Of a stretch of 64,000 nt of DNA, positions 37,901 through 48,231 are shown piece after piece. The notes under the pieces were generated by a model that worked only from the letters and a program-made list of their open reading frames with translations, searched no databases and was not told where the DNA came from. The stretch is taken from positions 20,354,256 to 20,418,255 of the forward strand of contig JASFXZ010000001.1 in the NCBI GenBank assembly GCA_032209605.1, in the 5' to 3' direction. The stretch's first letter is position 1. Each line of letters starts with the position of its first letter. Made by a program: the position numbers and the translations under genes. This DNA comes from Mactromeris polynyma (lineage: Eukaryota > Mollusca > Bivalvia > Venerida > Mactridae).

Positions 37901-40900
37901 TGTTCAGACCACAGAACATTATCACGAGTTATCTTCCTTCTATATTCCTTCTACAACGATTATTACCAGACTCGGCACATACGGTACATAACACAAAACA
38001 GCACAAAGACAGTCCCTCCTTAGTATATATAGTATATGAGTAACATAGAAGGGGAGGAAACTCGTGACAATCTCATAACCCTGTGTTAAAAACGGAACGG
38101 GATCAGGATCGAATAAAGTCCCTTTCATACTTTGTAACACTTATTATGGTCAAGTAAATCTGTTTACATAATGTGACAGCTGGAGATATTTTCACAACTG
38201 TTCAGACATTAAATTCGGAATTCATGCTTTAAGTATAATATTTCTCAACAACACTGTGAAGTTTTGTATGATTTTCAATGTTGATTAGAAGAATTTAGGT
38301 ATGTTTTGTAAGTTTATGAGAATTACTGGAAAAAGCGTTAAATTTATGGATCCACTTGTTCCAGATCAGTTGATCCTTTGTGAACGTGAGGCATGTGGTT
38401 CAGAGAGAGAGAGGGGGATTTAAACTAATGGCTCACATATACTATAATACGCCTGTGGCATCAGTTATTCATACAGATCTTATAATTGGGGTGGCTCTGT
38501 TAATTATTTATATTTATTTCCTGGAATTTCCGCCTACAGAATACAAAAATATCATATTTGGTACAAGAACGAAGCATTTTTTTCGTCATAAATAAAATAA
38601 GACTATAAGCAATAAGGCTTGCTTGCACACTGTGTTTCAGGGGATACCGCCGTTTCTGCGCAACGGTCAAACATTACAATTGGATTTTGTAGTTCTTTTG
38701 CCATAAATGAGAGCATCCTTTTATAATAAATTTGCCAAAAAAATAAAAACATGTTTTTGGAATTCAATTGCAAGAAATATGACTCATATCTAAGTAATTC
38801 ATTCACAAGAAATTTGCCATATAGATCTTCTTCTTAAATTAATTGGCCATGTGAAATACAAAACTTAATAAATATACTTATAGAGAAAACAACATACACT
38901 GTCCTCCTGCCACATATTTAGCACCTAGATACCAATTGATGATCATGGTACAATGATGATATACATGCAAGAACGATACTTGGTCATTTTTCTTCCGGAG
39001 TATAAAAAATACCTGAAATATCAAAATTAAAGTTCATTTTTTCAAACAAAATTAAAACCATACATTTTTTATAATTAGTTTTTCTATAATATCAGTTTGA
39101 TATCCATTATTGTTACAATAGAGTTTGGTAACAGATACTGCCCTATGAAATATTTTACGAATACAACTAAGGGAGACAACTACAGAATTATACAACGTAC
39201 CGTATCCAACAGTTCTATCACTTTGGAAAAGAAAAACCACCAACATACGCTCGCCATCTGTAAATAACATCAAATGTTTAATGATATACAGACGTGACAA
39301 TATCGTTAATTTATGTAAATAGACATATAACTCAATTAAAAATCAAACTAACGATTCGGCCGAGGCCACGTACGCAATATACCGAGTATTTAGGATAATA
39401 AATATCTACAATGTTTTTGCTTATGCTTTCAGGTCATTCGAATCTTGATAGAAAATTATTACCGTGTTTTTATAACAAAACAGAAATTTCGTTCCTATGG
39501 CACCACGTTTCCCTCTTACAATATGCATGTAAACACAACTAATGAATACATACAGTAAACCCTCAATAATAAGACCACACTTGGTACCCTTTAAAACTGG
39601 TCTTCTTATTGAAGTGGTCTTAATATTGAGGTTGAATAAAGAGCAAATCAGTGAAAATGGATTTGAAAGTTGTCTTATTATTGAGGTGGTCTTAAGTGAG
39701 GTTTTACTAGTTAGTGTATATGTGTTTCGTGCTTTGTTGAAGTATAAATATGTGAATTATCATCGAGGATGGACGTAAAAAATCTTTATCATATATCCTG
39801 GGACCAATATATACATGTATATATTGGTCCCAGATATATCTTATAAAAATACTAGCTTTCCATTTATGTATTTATTTGAAATATGTTAAATTTAGGCAAT
39901 ATCGGGGTTCAAAATGCATACGAAACTTTTTTATAAGTAGAAATGCGACAAAATGTTTCGAAGCTACATTTCAACCATAAACTCATATCGTCGGATATTT
40001 ATGCTTAAGTTAAATATTGCAAAGTTTGGTCTTACCCTTAAAGCTAATGGTGAGTTGGAGTAATCAACAGGCTGACAAAGTAAACTGTAACCTGCCAATA
40101 CCGCCGACATTGTGAACTGAAAAGAATTTAAAAAATGCGTAGCTAACGACCTACAGTCGGACCTGGTTGATTCGAATTCATCGGATCCAAAATTTCATTT
40201 CGAATAATACATATTTTTGAATAACATTTTAATTCGGCGTGCCGAAGAAGATACATCGAGACTTGTTATTTATTTCGGATAATACCAAGTATTCGGATAA
40301 GGTTGTCGAATCAACGAGGTCCGATTGTAGTTGATTAATAATTCTGCATGTCGAGTGAGTGTCAATGGAAGACTTATATAGGCAACATGACCTAAAATTC
40401 ATAAATGTTGATTTGTTTCTTTCATTGAACATCGGACATTCAAAGCTATGAAAATACATTTTGTTTCTTTTGAGTCGGGAAATACGTATACATCTCACAT
40501 TTTCTCGAATTTATAAGACATCATACGTTAAAACATAACTATGAAAGTCTTGTACATTCTATATATTTACACATACGTCTTCCTGTTACTAGCATTTGCC
40601 AATAAATCATGGCTAGAAATAAAAATCTCGAAATGAGATTCGTACTACGGAAGACTGGTGGTGACATTCATACTTCATTATTTCTCACGAAGGAAAGTCA
40701 CGATTTTAAGATTTCCACTGAACGAATTCATGAATTCACGATTTCAACTTCACGAGTTCACGATTTCAACTTCACGAATTCACGATTTCAACTTCACGAA
40801 TTCACGATTTCAACTTTAACGAATTCACGATTTCAATTTAACGAATTCACGATTTCAAATTTCCGAATTCAATATTATGAATTCGTGAAGTTGAAATCTT

Positions 40901-42321
40901 GAAATCGTGACTTTCCTAGGAGAGAAAAAATATGAAGTGCAAAAATGTCACCACCGGTATTTCGTACATAACTGTTTTATTTTCGTACATGGAAACAATC
41001 AGATACATAGCGTACAATCTGTATACGTTATATCTACACAATCCCATTCCTCGGGATATCGGGAGAGGCATGTATCGATCTTGGAAATAACTTTAGGCAA
41101 TTAAATTCTATACAAATGAAAAACAACGTTCTTACGCAAGTTAGATTTTCAGATTACCTCATTTTAATGTCATATCTCTAAAGCAAATCTGACATAAACT
41201 TGCTGACAACTATAGGAATGATTGCTGATAAGCATCGTAGTACTTACAGCTTTTACACAGGGTATAAGACAGACTATTTCTAGAATTCATATTTTACCTC
41301 ATAGAACATATACACTGACAGTATCACAAGGGCTACGTTGTACGGTATTATAACGAGCTTTAAAGGCACTGCTGGGCGGTTCTTCATAAATCTCGGCCCC
41401 GCCCATGTCACAAACAGATAGAGGAAAAAGATGACCGCAGTTGGCAAAGGACCAGACATCAGTAGCCATTTCTCTACTCTTGGATCTGTATATTAACAAA
41501 AAATCAAACCATTGTGACGGTAATGCCATAGACAAATATTTTGTTTCAATTTTCAAGGGAGATCATTCTTGATATTTGCCCAAGAAAGCTGTTTGACATA
41601 TCAAGTTAAATAAATACGACGGTAACTCTATAAAAGTTCGCTTCGTTTTATAATAATGTAACTTGAGACAAATGACATCAAAGCTGACATATCCATAGAC
41701 AAAATAATTACAAAAAAATATTCACATACATGTCGTGACAGCTATAAATAAATCACAACTTCCGGTATATAAAATCTCTCACGCATTTAATTATAAGCGT
41801 CTTGTTTATCGTAGTTTACTCCATACTTTATCGTCGATTGTGAAACAATTTATTACAACTACTGGAAATTGTCACGAGTTCTTTCCCTTCATACCTTCAA
41901 TAGTATATGTGAAGGGAGAGTACTCTAGATGTGATAAAGGGAGATAACTCGCGACAACCTCCTGTAGTTACAACATATCTCAATCACTCTCGATGACAGC
42001 TTTCCCGGTCGCTGACCAGAATTCGAGTCGAATTAAAGGAATTGTGAAGTTACCAATGGTTATTTCGAACCCATAGTGTCCGGGTCAAGAGTTTAAATCT
42101 CCAGAACTAGACTGGTGAGAAAAATAACAACCACTTTTTGATTAAAAGACAAAAGTATATGATCAGTAATAAATTAGCTAAAGTTGTTTTGAAAAGATGA
42201 GCGGCAATACAAACGAAAAATTATTACATAATCAAGTGATTAGAATATAATTATATTGTTTACCTGCAACCTCGAGCGACCATTCGTGTAATCTGTGAAG
42301 TTTGCCCCGTATGTCCTCCAT
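28903..42321 (-). CDS. Very-long-chain fatty-acid elongase, ELOVL4/PUFA type, seven coding exons
   Basis: ER membrane condensing enzyme (3-ketoacyl-CoA synthase) that adds two carbons from malonyl-CoA to long acyl-CoA. Exons, 5' to 3': 42321-42264, 41485-41298, 40116-40036, 39257-39201, 39012-38898, 37355-37228, 29082-28903. All junctions have GT/AG and matching phase; total 268 residues, near the usual ELOVL size. Motifs: [10 protein letters not shown] (96-105), KVIELLDT (121-128), catalytic HVYHH (144-148) with Gln139 five residues before it as in PUFA elongases, [12 protein letters not shown] (174-185), TRFQLTQ (205-211). The C-terminus ends KKTA, a KKxx ER-retrieval signal. HVYHHCTM favours ELOVL4, but ELOVL2/5-like cannot be excluded. 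Intron 4 is only 188 bp; intron 6 is 8,145 bp and holds the 41-bp satellite. Confidence 0.93.
29210..29292. mobile_element. Imperfect foldback element in ELOVL intron 6
   Basis: TAGCCTGGAATCCTGGCC and GAGCCAGGACCCCAGGCTA are inverted ends around a GC-rich 45-bp centre, about 130 bp upstream of the last exon on the minus strand. Confidence 0.5.
30208..30522. mobile_element. Long-TIR element, family 6, copy 1 (ELOVL intron 6)
   Basis: Ends AGTTCCCACACTTACAATGC + TTACCTCCCTTGTTCTGAAT and their complement ending GGAGGTAAATGTTGTAGATG + TAGGAACT: inverted arms of about 50 bp. The inside has CTCATGTGGGCAGATGGCTCAG and a TTGTCTTGGTATTTTCTCAA phrase. A second copy with the inside reversed is in the CARD gene (53.2 kb). 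Confidence 0.75.
30852..30937. mobile_element. Foldback hairpin element, family 5, copy 2 (ELOVL intron 6)
   Basis: ATATCGAGGGTTCAGCTCAA ... TTGCACTGAACCCTCGATAT. Arms are about 40 bp with a few mismatches; near-identical to the copy at 21.1 kb. Confidence 0.85.
30938..31669. other. Intronic sequence, nothing recognised
   Basis: Within ELOVL intron 6, between the hairpin element and the 41-bp satellite. Confidence 0.4.
31670..36335. repeat. Satellite array, 41-bp unit with higher-order structure (ELOVL intron 6)
   Basis: About 4.65 kb of units reading TTAGGTGCGACCATGTTATA-CCAAAATGTCGCTTCACC + TCT or ACA. By length roughly 110 units. The first 600 bp are diverged and of irregular length (TTATAACAAAACGTCGCTTCA type); the rest is very regular. 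Two main variants (CACCTCTTTAGG and CACCACATTAGG) and rarer CTCATTATG/TCATG variants alternate in a pattern that repeats: 246-bp blocks (six units) begin at 34747, 35157 and 35403, offset by 410 and 246 bp. Each unit contains CACC(T)...(A)GGTG, a small inverted repeat. ORFs of 67-108 codons here are only the repeat read through, since 3 x 41 = 123 bp lacks stops in that frame. Confidence 0.95.
36350..36512 (+). mobile_element. SINE B, 5'-truncated copy (ELOVL intron 6)
   Basis: Matches the 3' two-thirds of the 19.5-kb copy: CCTCTGAACTCT, GCGGAGGAGCATGTTAGTAC, AACACAGGAGCACAGGTTAG, GTTGAGAAATGACGTAAAG. It starts just after the 41-bp satellite and runs straight into a 62-bp tandem repeat. Confidence 0.75.
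36510..36752. repeat. 62-bp tandem repeat, about four units, at a SINE tail
   Basis: Unit: CGAAACAAACCAGAATGCAG + agcaagtcattggtgaacg + taaacaaaacaaagtctgga + gca. Units begin at about 36509, 36571, 36633 and 36695 and are almost identical. The first unit overlaps the CGAAA of the SINE's 3' end. Confidence 0.9.
36828..37060 (-). mobile_element. SINE B, minus-strand copy (ELOVL intron 6)
   Basis: On the minus strand: head CCCACCCGGTAAGCTCAGTC + GGTAGAACGCTGGACTA, then GTATGTTCTTCTTGACAAAT, CCTCCACCTCTC, TTTGTACTGGTTGGTA, and TCAATTGACCACCGTATATA. About 170 bp from exon 6. Confidence 0.7.
37445..37558. mobile_element. 'GTCACGAGTT' MITE, copy 5 (ELOVL intron 5)
   Basis: CACAGGAGATTATCCTTATAG ... 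GAGAACTCGTGACACTTTCCTGT. It lies 90 bp upstream of elongase exon 6. Confidence 0.7.
37910..38075. mobile_element. 'GTCACGAGTT' MITE, copy 6 (ELOVL intron 5)
   Basis: ACAGAACATTATCACGAGTTA ... GGAAACTCGTGACAATCTCA. The interior has extra unrelated sequence (acggtacataacac). Confidence 0.6.
39553..39710. mobile_element. Family 1 MITE, copy 5 (ELOVL intron 3)
   Basis: CAGTAAACCCTCAATAATAA ... AAGTGAGGTTTTACTAG, TA on the left. Confidence 0.7.
39798..39833. repeat. Perfect 36-bp palindrome (ELOVL intron 3)
   Basis: CTGGGACCAATATATACA joined directly to its exact complement, with no spacer. A cruciform-prone site. The flanking ATATATC on each side is a direct, not inverted, match and may be a target duplication. 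Confidence 0.9.
40154..40327. mobile_element. Family 2 MITE, copy 3 (ELOVL intron 2)
   Basis: TA-CAGTCGGACCTGGTTGATT ... AACGAGGTCCGATTG-TA. It begins 38 bp upstream of exon 3's acceptor on the minus strand. Confidence 0.75.
40650..40965. mobile_element. Foldback element with GAATTCACGATTTCAACTTC units, copy 1 (ELOVL intron 2)
   Basis: Arms: GGTGGTGACATTCATACTTC + ...GAAAGTCACGATTT on the left and its complement (AATCGTGACTTTC...GAAGTGCAAAAATGTCACCACC) on the right. Between them GAATTCACGATTTCAACTTCAC is tandemly repeated about seven times. Two further copies at 44.45 and 62.06 kb. Confidence 0.75.
41863..41966. mobile_element. 'GTCACGAGTT' MITE, copy 7 (ELOVL intron 1)
   Basis: GAAATTGTCACGAGTTCTTTC ... 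GGGAGATAACTCGCGACAACC + TCCTGT. Confidence 0.7.
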
Positions 42322-42358
42322 ACTTTCGGATGTTACGTGTTCCACTGATCCAGTTCAA
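42322..42358 (-). other. ELOVL 5' UTR part of coding exon 1
   Basis: On the minus strand the acceptor AAATATTTCCAG ends at 42359, leaving 37 bases of UTR before ATG. The start is the first ATG of the exon and opens the frame [19 protein letters not shown]. Confidence 0.65.
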
Positions 42359-44208
42359 CTGGAAATATTTAATGGTTGTATTCTGATACATGTCAACATG
42401 TGTGTACAACGAATGAATGTAAGACTAGGTCGTCCTTAAAAAATATTTGTTTCACATATTCCATATGTAATTATTTTTTTATTCATTACATTTTATAATA
42501 TTCAACCAATAAAAATCTAATTTTTTGTACGATGCCCCAAAAATATTTTCCACTTCGACAAATTTGTTTTTTGTGGGGGCCATTTTTAGGAGTATTGATG
42601 TTATGCAAAACAAACATTTTTTTAAGGATTGCCCCAGGGTTTATAAATTCTATAGTCATGCAAGCGAAACAGTAATACTAGCAGATTTAAAGTTCATCGG
42701 TGAATGTACAGGTCGTCATTGCTAACCGTCATCATTTTAACTAGTGATGGATAATCGGAAACATTTCATAATCGATAAGCGAATCAGTTTGAAAACTCAT
42801 AATCGATAATCGAATCAGTTTGAAAACTCATAATCGATAATCGAATCGAAAACAACCGAAATACTTAGCTTTTTAGTATAAGTATTATGCTGACAGATTA
42901 ATTCATTTATATAAATTTATTTATCTCTATTTTAACTACATTTAACATCAATAGGTTTTACATTTACATCATAAGAACATTTTATCAGTCAATAAATATT
43001 TGACTATATGTTTTGTACATGTATTGACTAGATTTAAGATTTGAATGTATATTCGGGTTTATAACTTTATAATTTGAATATTTATAATATCATCTTATTG
43101 AAATAACACTTCAGTCACAATTTCCGATTATACTCGAATAGTGTAGTTCATAATCGATTGTCGCCGACGTCGGATGTCTTGCGACGATTTTCGAATATTT
43201 TCGATAATCGCGCCATCACTAATTTTAACATTTCTGAATCCGCGATATAAGCAATTTTGTTGGTATCATAGTAAAAAAAATTGTCGGACGAACACAAGCT
43301 AATAAAAGTTTTTATCAATGCAATGAAAAAAATGTATAACTCTTAATAAACGATAAAACTTTTTCGAGTTTTCCTACTTTTCCTTGTAGATCTATACGAA
43401 TGAAGCTTGCATTAGCGACCAGCTTAATTATAGGGTTTCATCAACAATTCCACGCCTGAATCGAATACATATGCTATGCTTTAAGCATAGAAGGTATATT
43501 CAGTAAGAACTTGAAACATAGATCCTAATTATCTTACACAATGTAACTGAGAGTTTAGTAGGGTAATAGGGCTAAGTGGTGTATGTATACATGGTGTATA
43601 CACGATCGTCATGGGTTGACGAAAATAGGTGAACCATATAATTCGCTATCTTTCTGCATATAAATAGTTATGTTGTACTCGCTAGAACACAGGCAAATTC
43701 AAATAATAAATCAATCTATTCACTTGCATGCTGTTATATAACACTTGAACTTTCCGTAGAGTTAACACGCATGTGTAGAGATCTACATGTAGGCATAGAC
43801 CTACAATTATGCATGTAGCTCTACTTATGATTATTATTATTGAAAGCGTATGAATATTTCTATGATAAATATTTTGCTTCAGCGAAACTTAAAACTTCCG
43901 CAGGTTCGTATCATTGTAGATGCCCCAGACACTTATACAAGGGTCTTCGTATACATGTATACTTAATTTGACAAATTGTGAAGATTGTACTTAAATAAGA
44001 TATTTCAATAGAGACGAAATTTACATCGACACACGAAAAGCCAGCGTACAACAACGTCATAAGTACTAAGCCAAGATTTACAGATATAGCGTGTTTTAAT
44101 CCCAAATGATGAAATAAAATGGCAAATAAAGTATAGTTTAAGTTACGATTGCATGCAATTTCGACTAAAACGAATAATTGTGAACGTTCTAAAATGTAGC
44201 ACACTTAC
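42359..44208. other. First intron of the elongase (5' UTR intron), with short tandem repeat
   Basis: No exon of its own. At 42765-42860 a 32-bp unit (ATAATCGATAATCGAATCAG + TTTGAAAACTC) is repeated about three times, and the same ATCGAATA/TTCGAT composition returns inverted at 43,130-43,210, so the two may be the ends of one ~470-bp element. Confidence 0.5.
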
Positions 44209-44275
44209 CGGTGTTCAGGTCCAATCCACCCTGTTCAATTTATCCTGATAAGCTTTCATCTATCACGGTCTTATT
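44209..44275 (-). other. Candidate ELOVL 5' UTR exon
   Basis: Minus strand reads ...GGTGGATTGGACCTGAACAC-CG followed by a consensus donor gtaagtg at 44208. It pairs with the acceptor at 42359. The 5' limit is unknown; no TATA box was assigned. Confidence 0.5.
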
Positions 44276-44449
44276 TCTGCTTAAACTGGGTACAAATATC
44301 ATAGTATAGGAGCAGAAGATTTAGTGATAGTAAATTATCAATTCAAATATTAACCCTACAGTTAGCTAACACCAGACTATCACGTGTCAATGTCTACAGT
44401 TTACATTGATGCAAACGCGCTGCTGCGGTACAAAATGTAGGTATGGTAC

Positions 44450-45085
44450 GAAAGCCTGGTGGTGATATTTCAGCTTCAAGAATTCGCGATTTCACATTCA
44501 TGAATTCACGATTTCATTTTCATGAATTCACGATTTCATTTGCATGAATTCGCGATTTCATCATCACGAATTCACGATTTCAACTTCACGAATTCACGGT
44601 TTAGTCACGCCAACTTTTAAAACAAAATTTTACAAATGTATGTGCTGTTAATTGGAACAAAATTCCTAACAATATAAGACCAGGCTCGTCAGTAAATACA
44701 TTCAAAAGAGCATTTTTATTGCAAAAGGTCTACACTCTATCATGTTTGTTATGAAAGTTATTACATTGTATTAGCATTTACTATTATATTGATATATAAA
44801 CTTTGATTATGTACTATTTACAATATCTGATGAGTGATTGTCTTGAATGAACGAATGTGTGTTATTTAATTATTGTATTTCAATTTATGTTGTTTTATTT
44901 AAGAATTGTACAACTGTTTTTGTATACCTCTTTACATGTTACCTTCTATAAATAAAGATAGTATTATTATTATTATTATTTTAACTTCACGAATTCACGA
45001 TTTCAACTTCACGATCATGAATTCATGAAATCGAATTTGAGAATTTATAGAGCCGAAATGTCATCCCAAGGCTTTCGTATGATGT
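44450..45085. mobile_element. GAATTC-foldback element, copy 2, split by a LINE
   Basis: Starts ACGAAAGCCTGGTGGTGATATT, then five GAATTCACGATTTCA-type units, then an unrelated ~370-bp insert, then two more units and the right arm (GCCGAAATGTCATCCCAAGG + CTTTCGTAT). The insert is described separately. Confidence 0.7.
44610..44982 (+). mobile_element. 5'-truncated LINE 3' end, nested insert
   Basis: Translation just before the stop at about 44,750 reads VNWNKIPNNIRPGSSVNTFK + RAFLLQKV, the typical C-terminal tail of non-LTR reverse transcriptase ORFs (W-N-x-I/L-P...F-K). It ends in CTATAAATAAAGATA and a (TAT)n tail. This is the hallmark of target-primed insertion with 5' truncation. CR1/L2/jockey-type cannot be told apart from this length. 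Confidence 0.7.
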
Positions 45086-45836
45086 AGATATAGCCTATAA
45101 GTGTACTTCTGTGAAAGACACTTAGATTTAACGCCTTTTATCCTGAATTTAAACACTTTATTGTTTCAAACGGAAGAAAATTAACAAATATTTCGTAAAA
45201 TCCAAAAAGACGTTTCGATTTGTAATTGATCTAAATCATAGAAAAATACCTCGCAATTCGTGTCCTATACCATAGTGAAAACTGACATCAAGGTCTCAAT
45301 CGTCTTACTTTTTTTTTCTTTGTCTCCATATTTCTTGTTCTCTCTGCAACCATTTTACGTCGCAATATATATACAAGTACTAAAATACTCACTGACATTG
45401 TCTCTTTATGAAACTTTGTCATACTTAACTAGGGGATGGCATTTACTGATGTTGAAAGAACTTGTTGCCCAACCCATTTTGCAATTTTTTATTTATGTAA
45501 TAGTTCTGCTCGTAAAACTGTACACATTGTATTAACATCAAGAACCAATAAAATATGACTAAATCAAACGCCTTTATCTTTATTATCACTAAAATACCAG
45601 AAGTACTTAAAGTTCAAAACGATAACCGTAAATACAGATGATGATGACCTAGACGTCGCCAAACAGAATCAGAATTTGCCAGACTTAAATTATTTACTTC
45701 TTTGTGTATGGAAAACTTTCATTTTTTACCAGACTGAAATACATTTTTACCAGACATGTCAGATGGTAACACACATTATGCAAACTATGTGATGAAAACA
45801 CGGTTCGAAACCTATTATCTACATCTCTTGCAGCTA
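45086..45836. other. Intergenic, nothing recognised
   Basis: A 91-codon plus-strand ORF near 45.3 kb is hydrophobic by base composition only; no motif or splice support. Confidence 0.4.
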
Positions 45837-46026
45837 CAGTCGGACCTCGTTCATTCGAATTCATCGGGCCCGAAATTTCATTTTGAATAATACATGGTTT
45901 CGAATAGCCCATTGCAATTCGACATGAAATTCGAAATGCTTCAGAAGATACATCGGAACCTGATATTTATTTCGGATGATACCATGTATTCGGATAGAAG
46001 GTTGTCGAATAAACGAGGTTTAACTG
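45837..46026. mobile_element. Family 2 MITE, copy 4
   Basis: TA-CAGTCGGACCTCGTTCATT ... AAACGAGGTTTAACTG-TA. The phrase ATTCGACATG/ATTCGAAATG is duplicated inside. Confidence 0.75.
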
Positions 46027-46192
46027 TATATAAAATTATAGTTTCACGCAAACCAATGCTTCGTGTAATCCCATTCGAACTCTCGAAATGTTTCAGCCCC
46101 TCTATATTCAGTGACTTAGAAAATAGAACAAGGAAATCGCCCAAGAGATGTTAACCCTTTTTACTTTGCGATCACACGTTCTTATACATGTA

Positions 46193-46381
46193 CAGTCAAA
46201 CCTGTCTGTAAAGACCACCCATGGGAACAGCAAAATGTGGTCTTTGTTTACATGTGGTCTCTCTTAACAGATTAAATATCATTGAAAATGGTCTGATGGG
46301 AGATAAAATTGGTGGTCTTTGCAGACAGGTTTTGCAATAGCGGTCTTTGTTCGCAGGTGGTCTTTAACACAGGTTTGACTG
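46193..46381. mobile_element. Divergent family 1-like MITE
   Basis: TA-CAGTCAAACCTGTCTGTAAA ... CACAGGTTTGACTG-TA. It keeps the GACCACCCATGGG and GGTGGTCTTTG phrases but replaces the poly-CAATAATA part, so it is a sister subfamily. Confidence 0.7.
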
Positions 46382-46556
46382 TATATAGATGCTGAGTCAA
46401 AAAAGGAAGGTGTGTATGTGAATGTAAGGACATCTTTCGATACCACTGGGGCTAAACATCATATTTGGCACCAACTGAAAGACAATTTTAATTTCTATCT
46501 TGTGGTATATTGTGTGTTATCTGTATTGTATCTTGATGGGTATATTGACCAATAAA

Positions 46557-46740
46557 CAGTCAAACCTCACCTAACCGGAATCGACCACCTCAATAATGAG
46601 ACCACTTCAAAATTGAGACCACAATTTTCGAGTCCATTTTGTCTGTTTTCCTCTTTATTCAACCTCAAGATTAAAACAACCTCAATAAGAAGACCAGTGT
46701 TCAAGGGTCCCAAAGGTGGTCTTATTATTGAGGTTTACGG
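46557..46740. mobile_element. Family 1 MITE, copy 6
   Basis: CAGTCAAACCTCACCTAACC ... GGTCTTATTATTGAGGTTTACGG before TA. Confidence 0.65.
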
Positions 46741-47418
46741 TAATTTATTGGTTACAAAGTAACAGCGAAACGCGCGATGCACACTTTCTGTTTTGACTAA
46801 GCATATATTGTGCTCTCAGAATAAAAATTGTATACATTGAATTATATGTTTATTAAAAAACAATGTAATAATTCTGATAAATAAAGCTATGAAATGTCAA
46901 TGAATCTGCTTTGAGGCATTACTACACAGATTCTGGAAATGTCATGTTTTATTTAATATATAAACACTGACAAAATTACTGAAATACTTATGGTTATAAA
47001 CTTATACATGTATTTACATTATCATAATTGTGTCAGTTCGCACAGTGCAGTTTTGTCATGCTGGAATACTGATGCACATATTAAAAAAAAAATGGGTTAT
47101 GCTAGTACTTTTCCCAATTGCAACATCTCGGCTATTTCCGTTCAAATAATCTTATCACCTCGGTTATTTTTGTCTTTCCGTACTATTACGATTGCTCTTT
47201 TCGTACCGTGTACGTGTACTTAGTGACTCGATGTATCGCCGGAGTCGTTTCGTTGTCTAGCTAGGGGCTAGGTTGAGATTGGTGATATTGGATTTGAGGT
47301 AGGGACTCAAGTCATTTCTGGAAATGGAAGAAATATTTCTCACAAAAATAAATGCTATGTGGTCCAATAACTTCCGGTACGCAATTTGATTGCAGTCGAG
47401 GTAAACTCAGCGCTCAAA
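46741..47418. other. Intergenic / probable 3' UTR of the 47.4-kb exon
   Basis: Minus-strand AATAAA signals at about 46,946 and 46,847 could end a transcript from the exon that stops at 47,419. No gene otherwise. Confidence 0.35.
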
Positions 47419-48070
47419 TCATGATTCTTGCAACACAGGAAGTCTTTGACTACTTGTCAGAGTATCATTGTCTTCAACAACTTTATCGTCCTGTGATCCT
47501 TCATAGATTGTAATAAGTTCCGCTAGGGAAGGTCGTCTGCCTTCTTTGATGTACGCATGCGCCTCGGGATTCATCTCCTTCCGGCGTTTCAGGTCGTATT
47601 TCATTACGTCATTCATACTCGACGAAGGTCGCGGCGAAAGTGACGTATCAAGTGAGCTTGAAGAAAAAGTCGCATGACTTTGAAAACTTGACGAACCCAG
47701 GTCTGTCATGCTACGGCGATAATGTGGCTGAGTATTAAACAAATCCAAATCAGATGCTTCAAATTTTGAATTCCGTCTGCTTCGAACTTCAGGCGACGGT
47801 GAGCGCCCGCGCTCTAGACTGACGTCAGCTAAGGAGCCCCTGCGTACACGACCTCGACTGGGTCCTCTGGAAGATTGATCCGAGTGTAAGCTGTGAAAAA
47901 GAAAAAAATGTTTTATTCTTTCATATGGATTTTTTATATACATGTTTACCAATTCATGAATGATCGATTTTGATGAAAGACTAATAGGTATTTGAATCAA
48001 TCTCACGACTGCCTCCGGGAAACCCCATAACTGGAATCTGATCGGTTAGGACGTGACTTTGTTGAGTTTT
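47419..48070 (-). CDS. Two 3' exons with Ser/Arg-rich tail, probable alternative C-terminus of the CARD gene
   Basis: Exons 48070-48007 and 47890-47419 (minus) have good AG/GT sites and one shared frame across the junction (TC|C, Ser). The joined 178 codons are low-complexity: NSTKSRPNRSDSSYG in the first exon, then repeated basophilic kinase sites RRQS, RRGS, RRNS, RRSM and RRPS, an RSPSPEVRS stretch, a Ser run, and the less simple NPEAHAYIKEGRRPSLAEL before the end LQES. The first exon needs a phase-1 donor upstream. The last CARD-gene exon has one at 50665 (ACAA|GTGAAC); that splice gives a 577-residue protein. Otherwise these exons belong to a separate gene whose 5' end I do not see. Confidence 0.65.
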
Positions 48071-48231
48071 CTGTTGTAAGTAAGAATCAATGTTAAGAAA
48101 TGTATGTAGAAAAGAAGTAAAAATATTTTGAACTGCATTTCATTAATTTATTTTTTGTAATATTCATGTAAAAAATCATTAGTGTTGTAAATACCGGAAA
48201 TCAGGACATGGCATTGTAGGCCAACATCGTA

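Noticed and set aside
38603..38806. 67-codon minus ORF in ELOVL intron 5 as a possible extra exon
   Set aside because: Exons 5 and 6 join in phase without it and give the conserved GGQSFF sequence.
1..42321. Functional cluster of prostaglandin receptor and PUFA elongase
   Set aside because: The two are 28 kb apart with repeats between; in animal genomes this neighbourhood is not evidence of joint regulation.
43911..44204. 97-codon minus ORF next to the ELOVL 5' UTR exon
   Set aside because: It runs through the donor gtaagtg into the intron and has no recognisable motif.
45260..45535. 91-codon hydrophobic plus ORF as a membrane protein
   Set aside because: T-rich composition alone explains the hydrophobicity; no splice signals or family motif.
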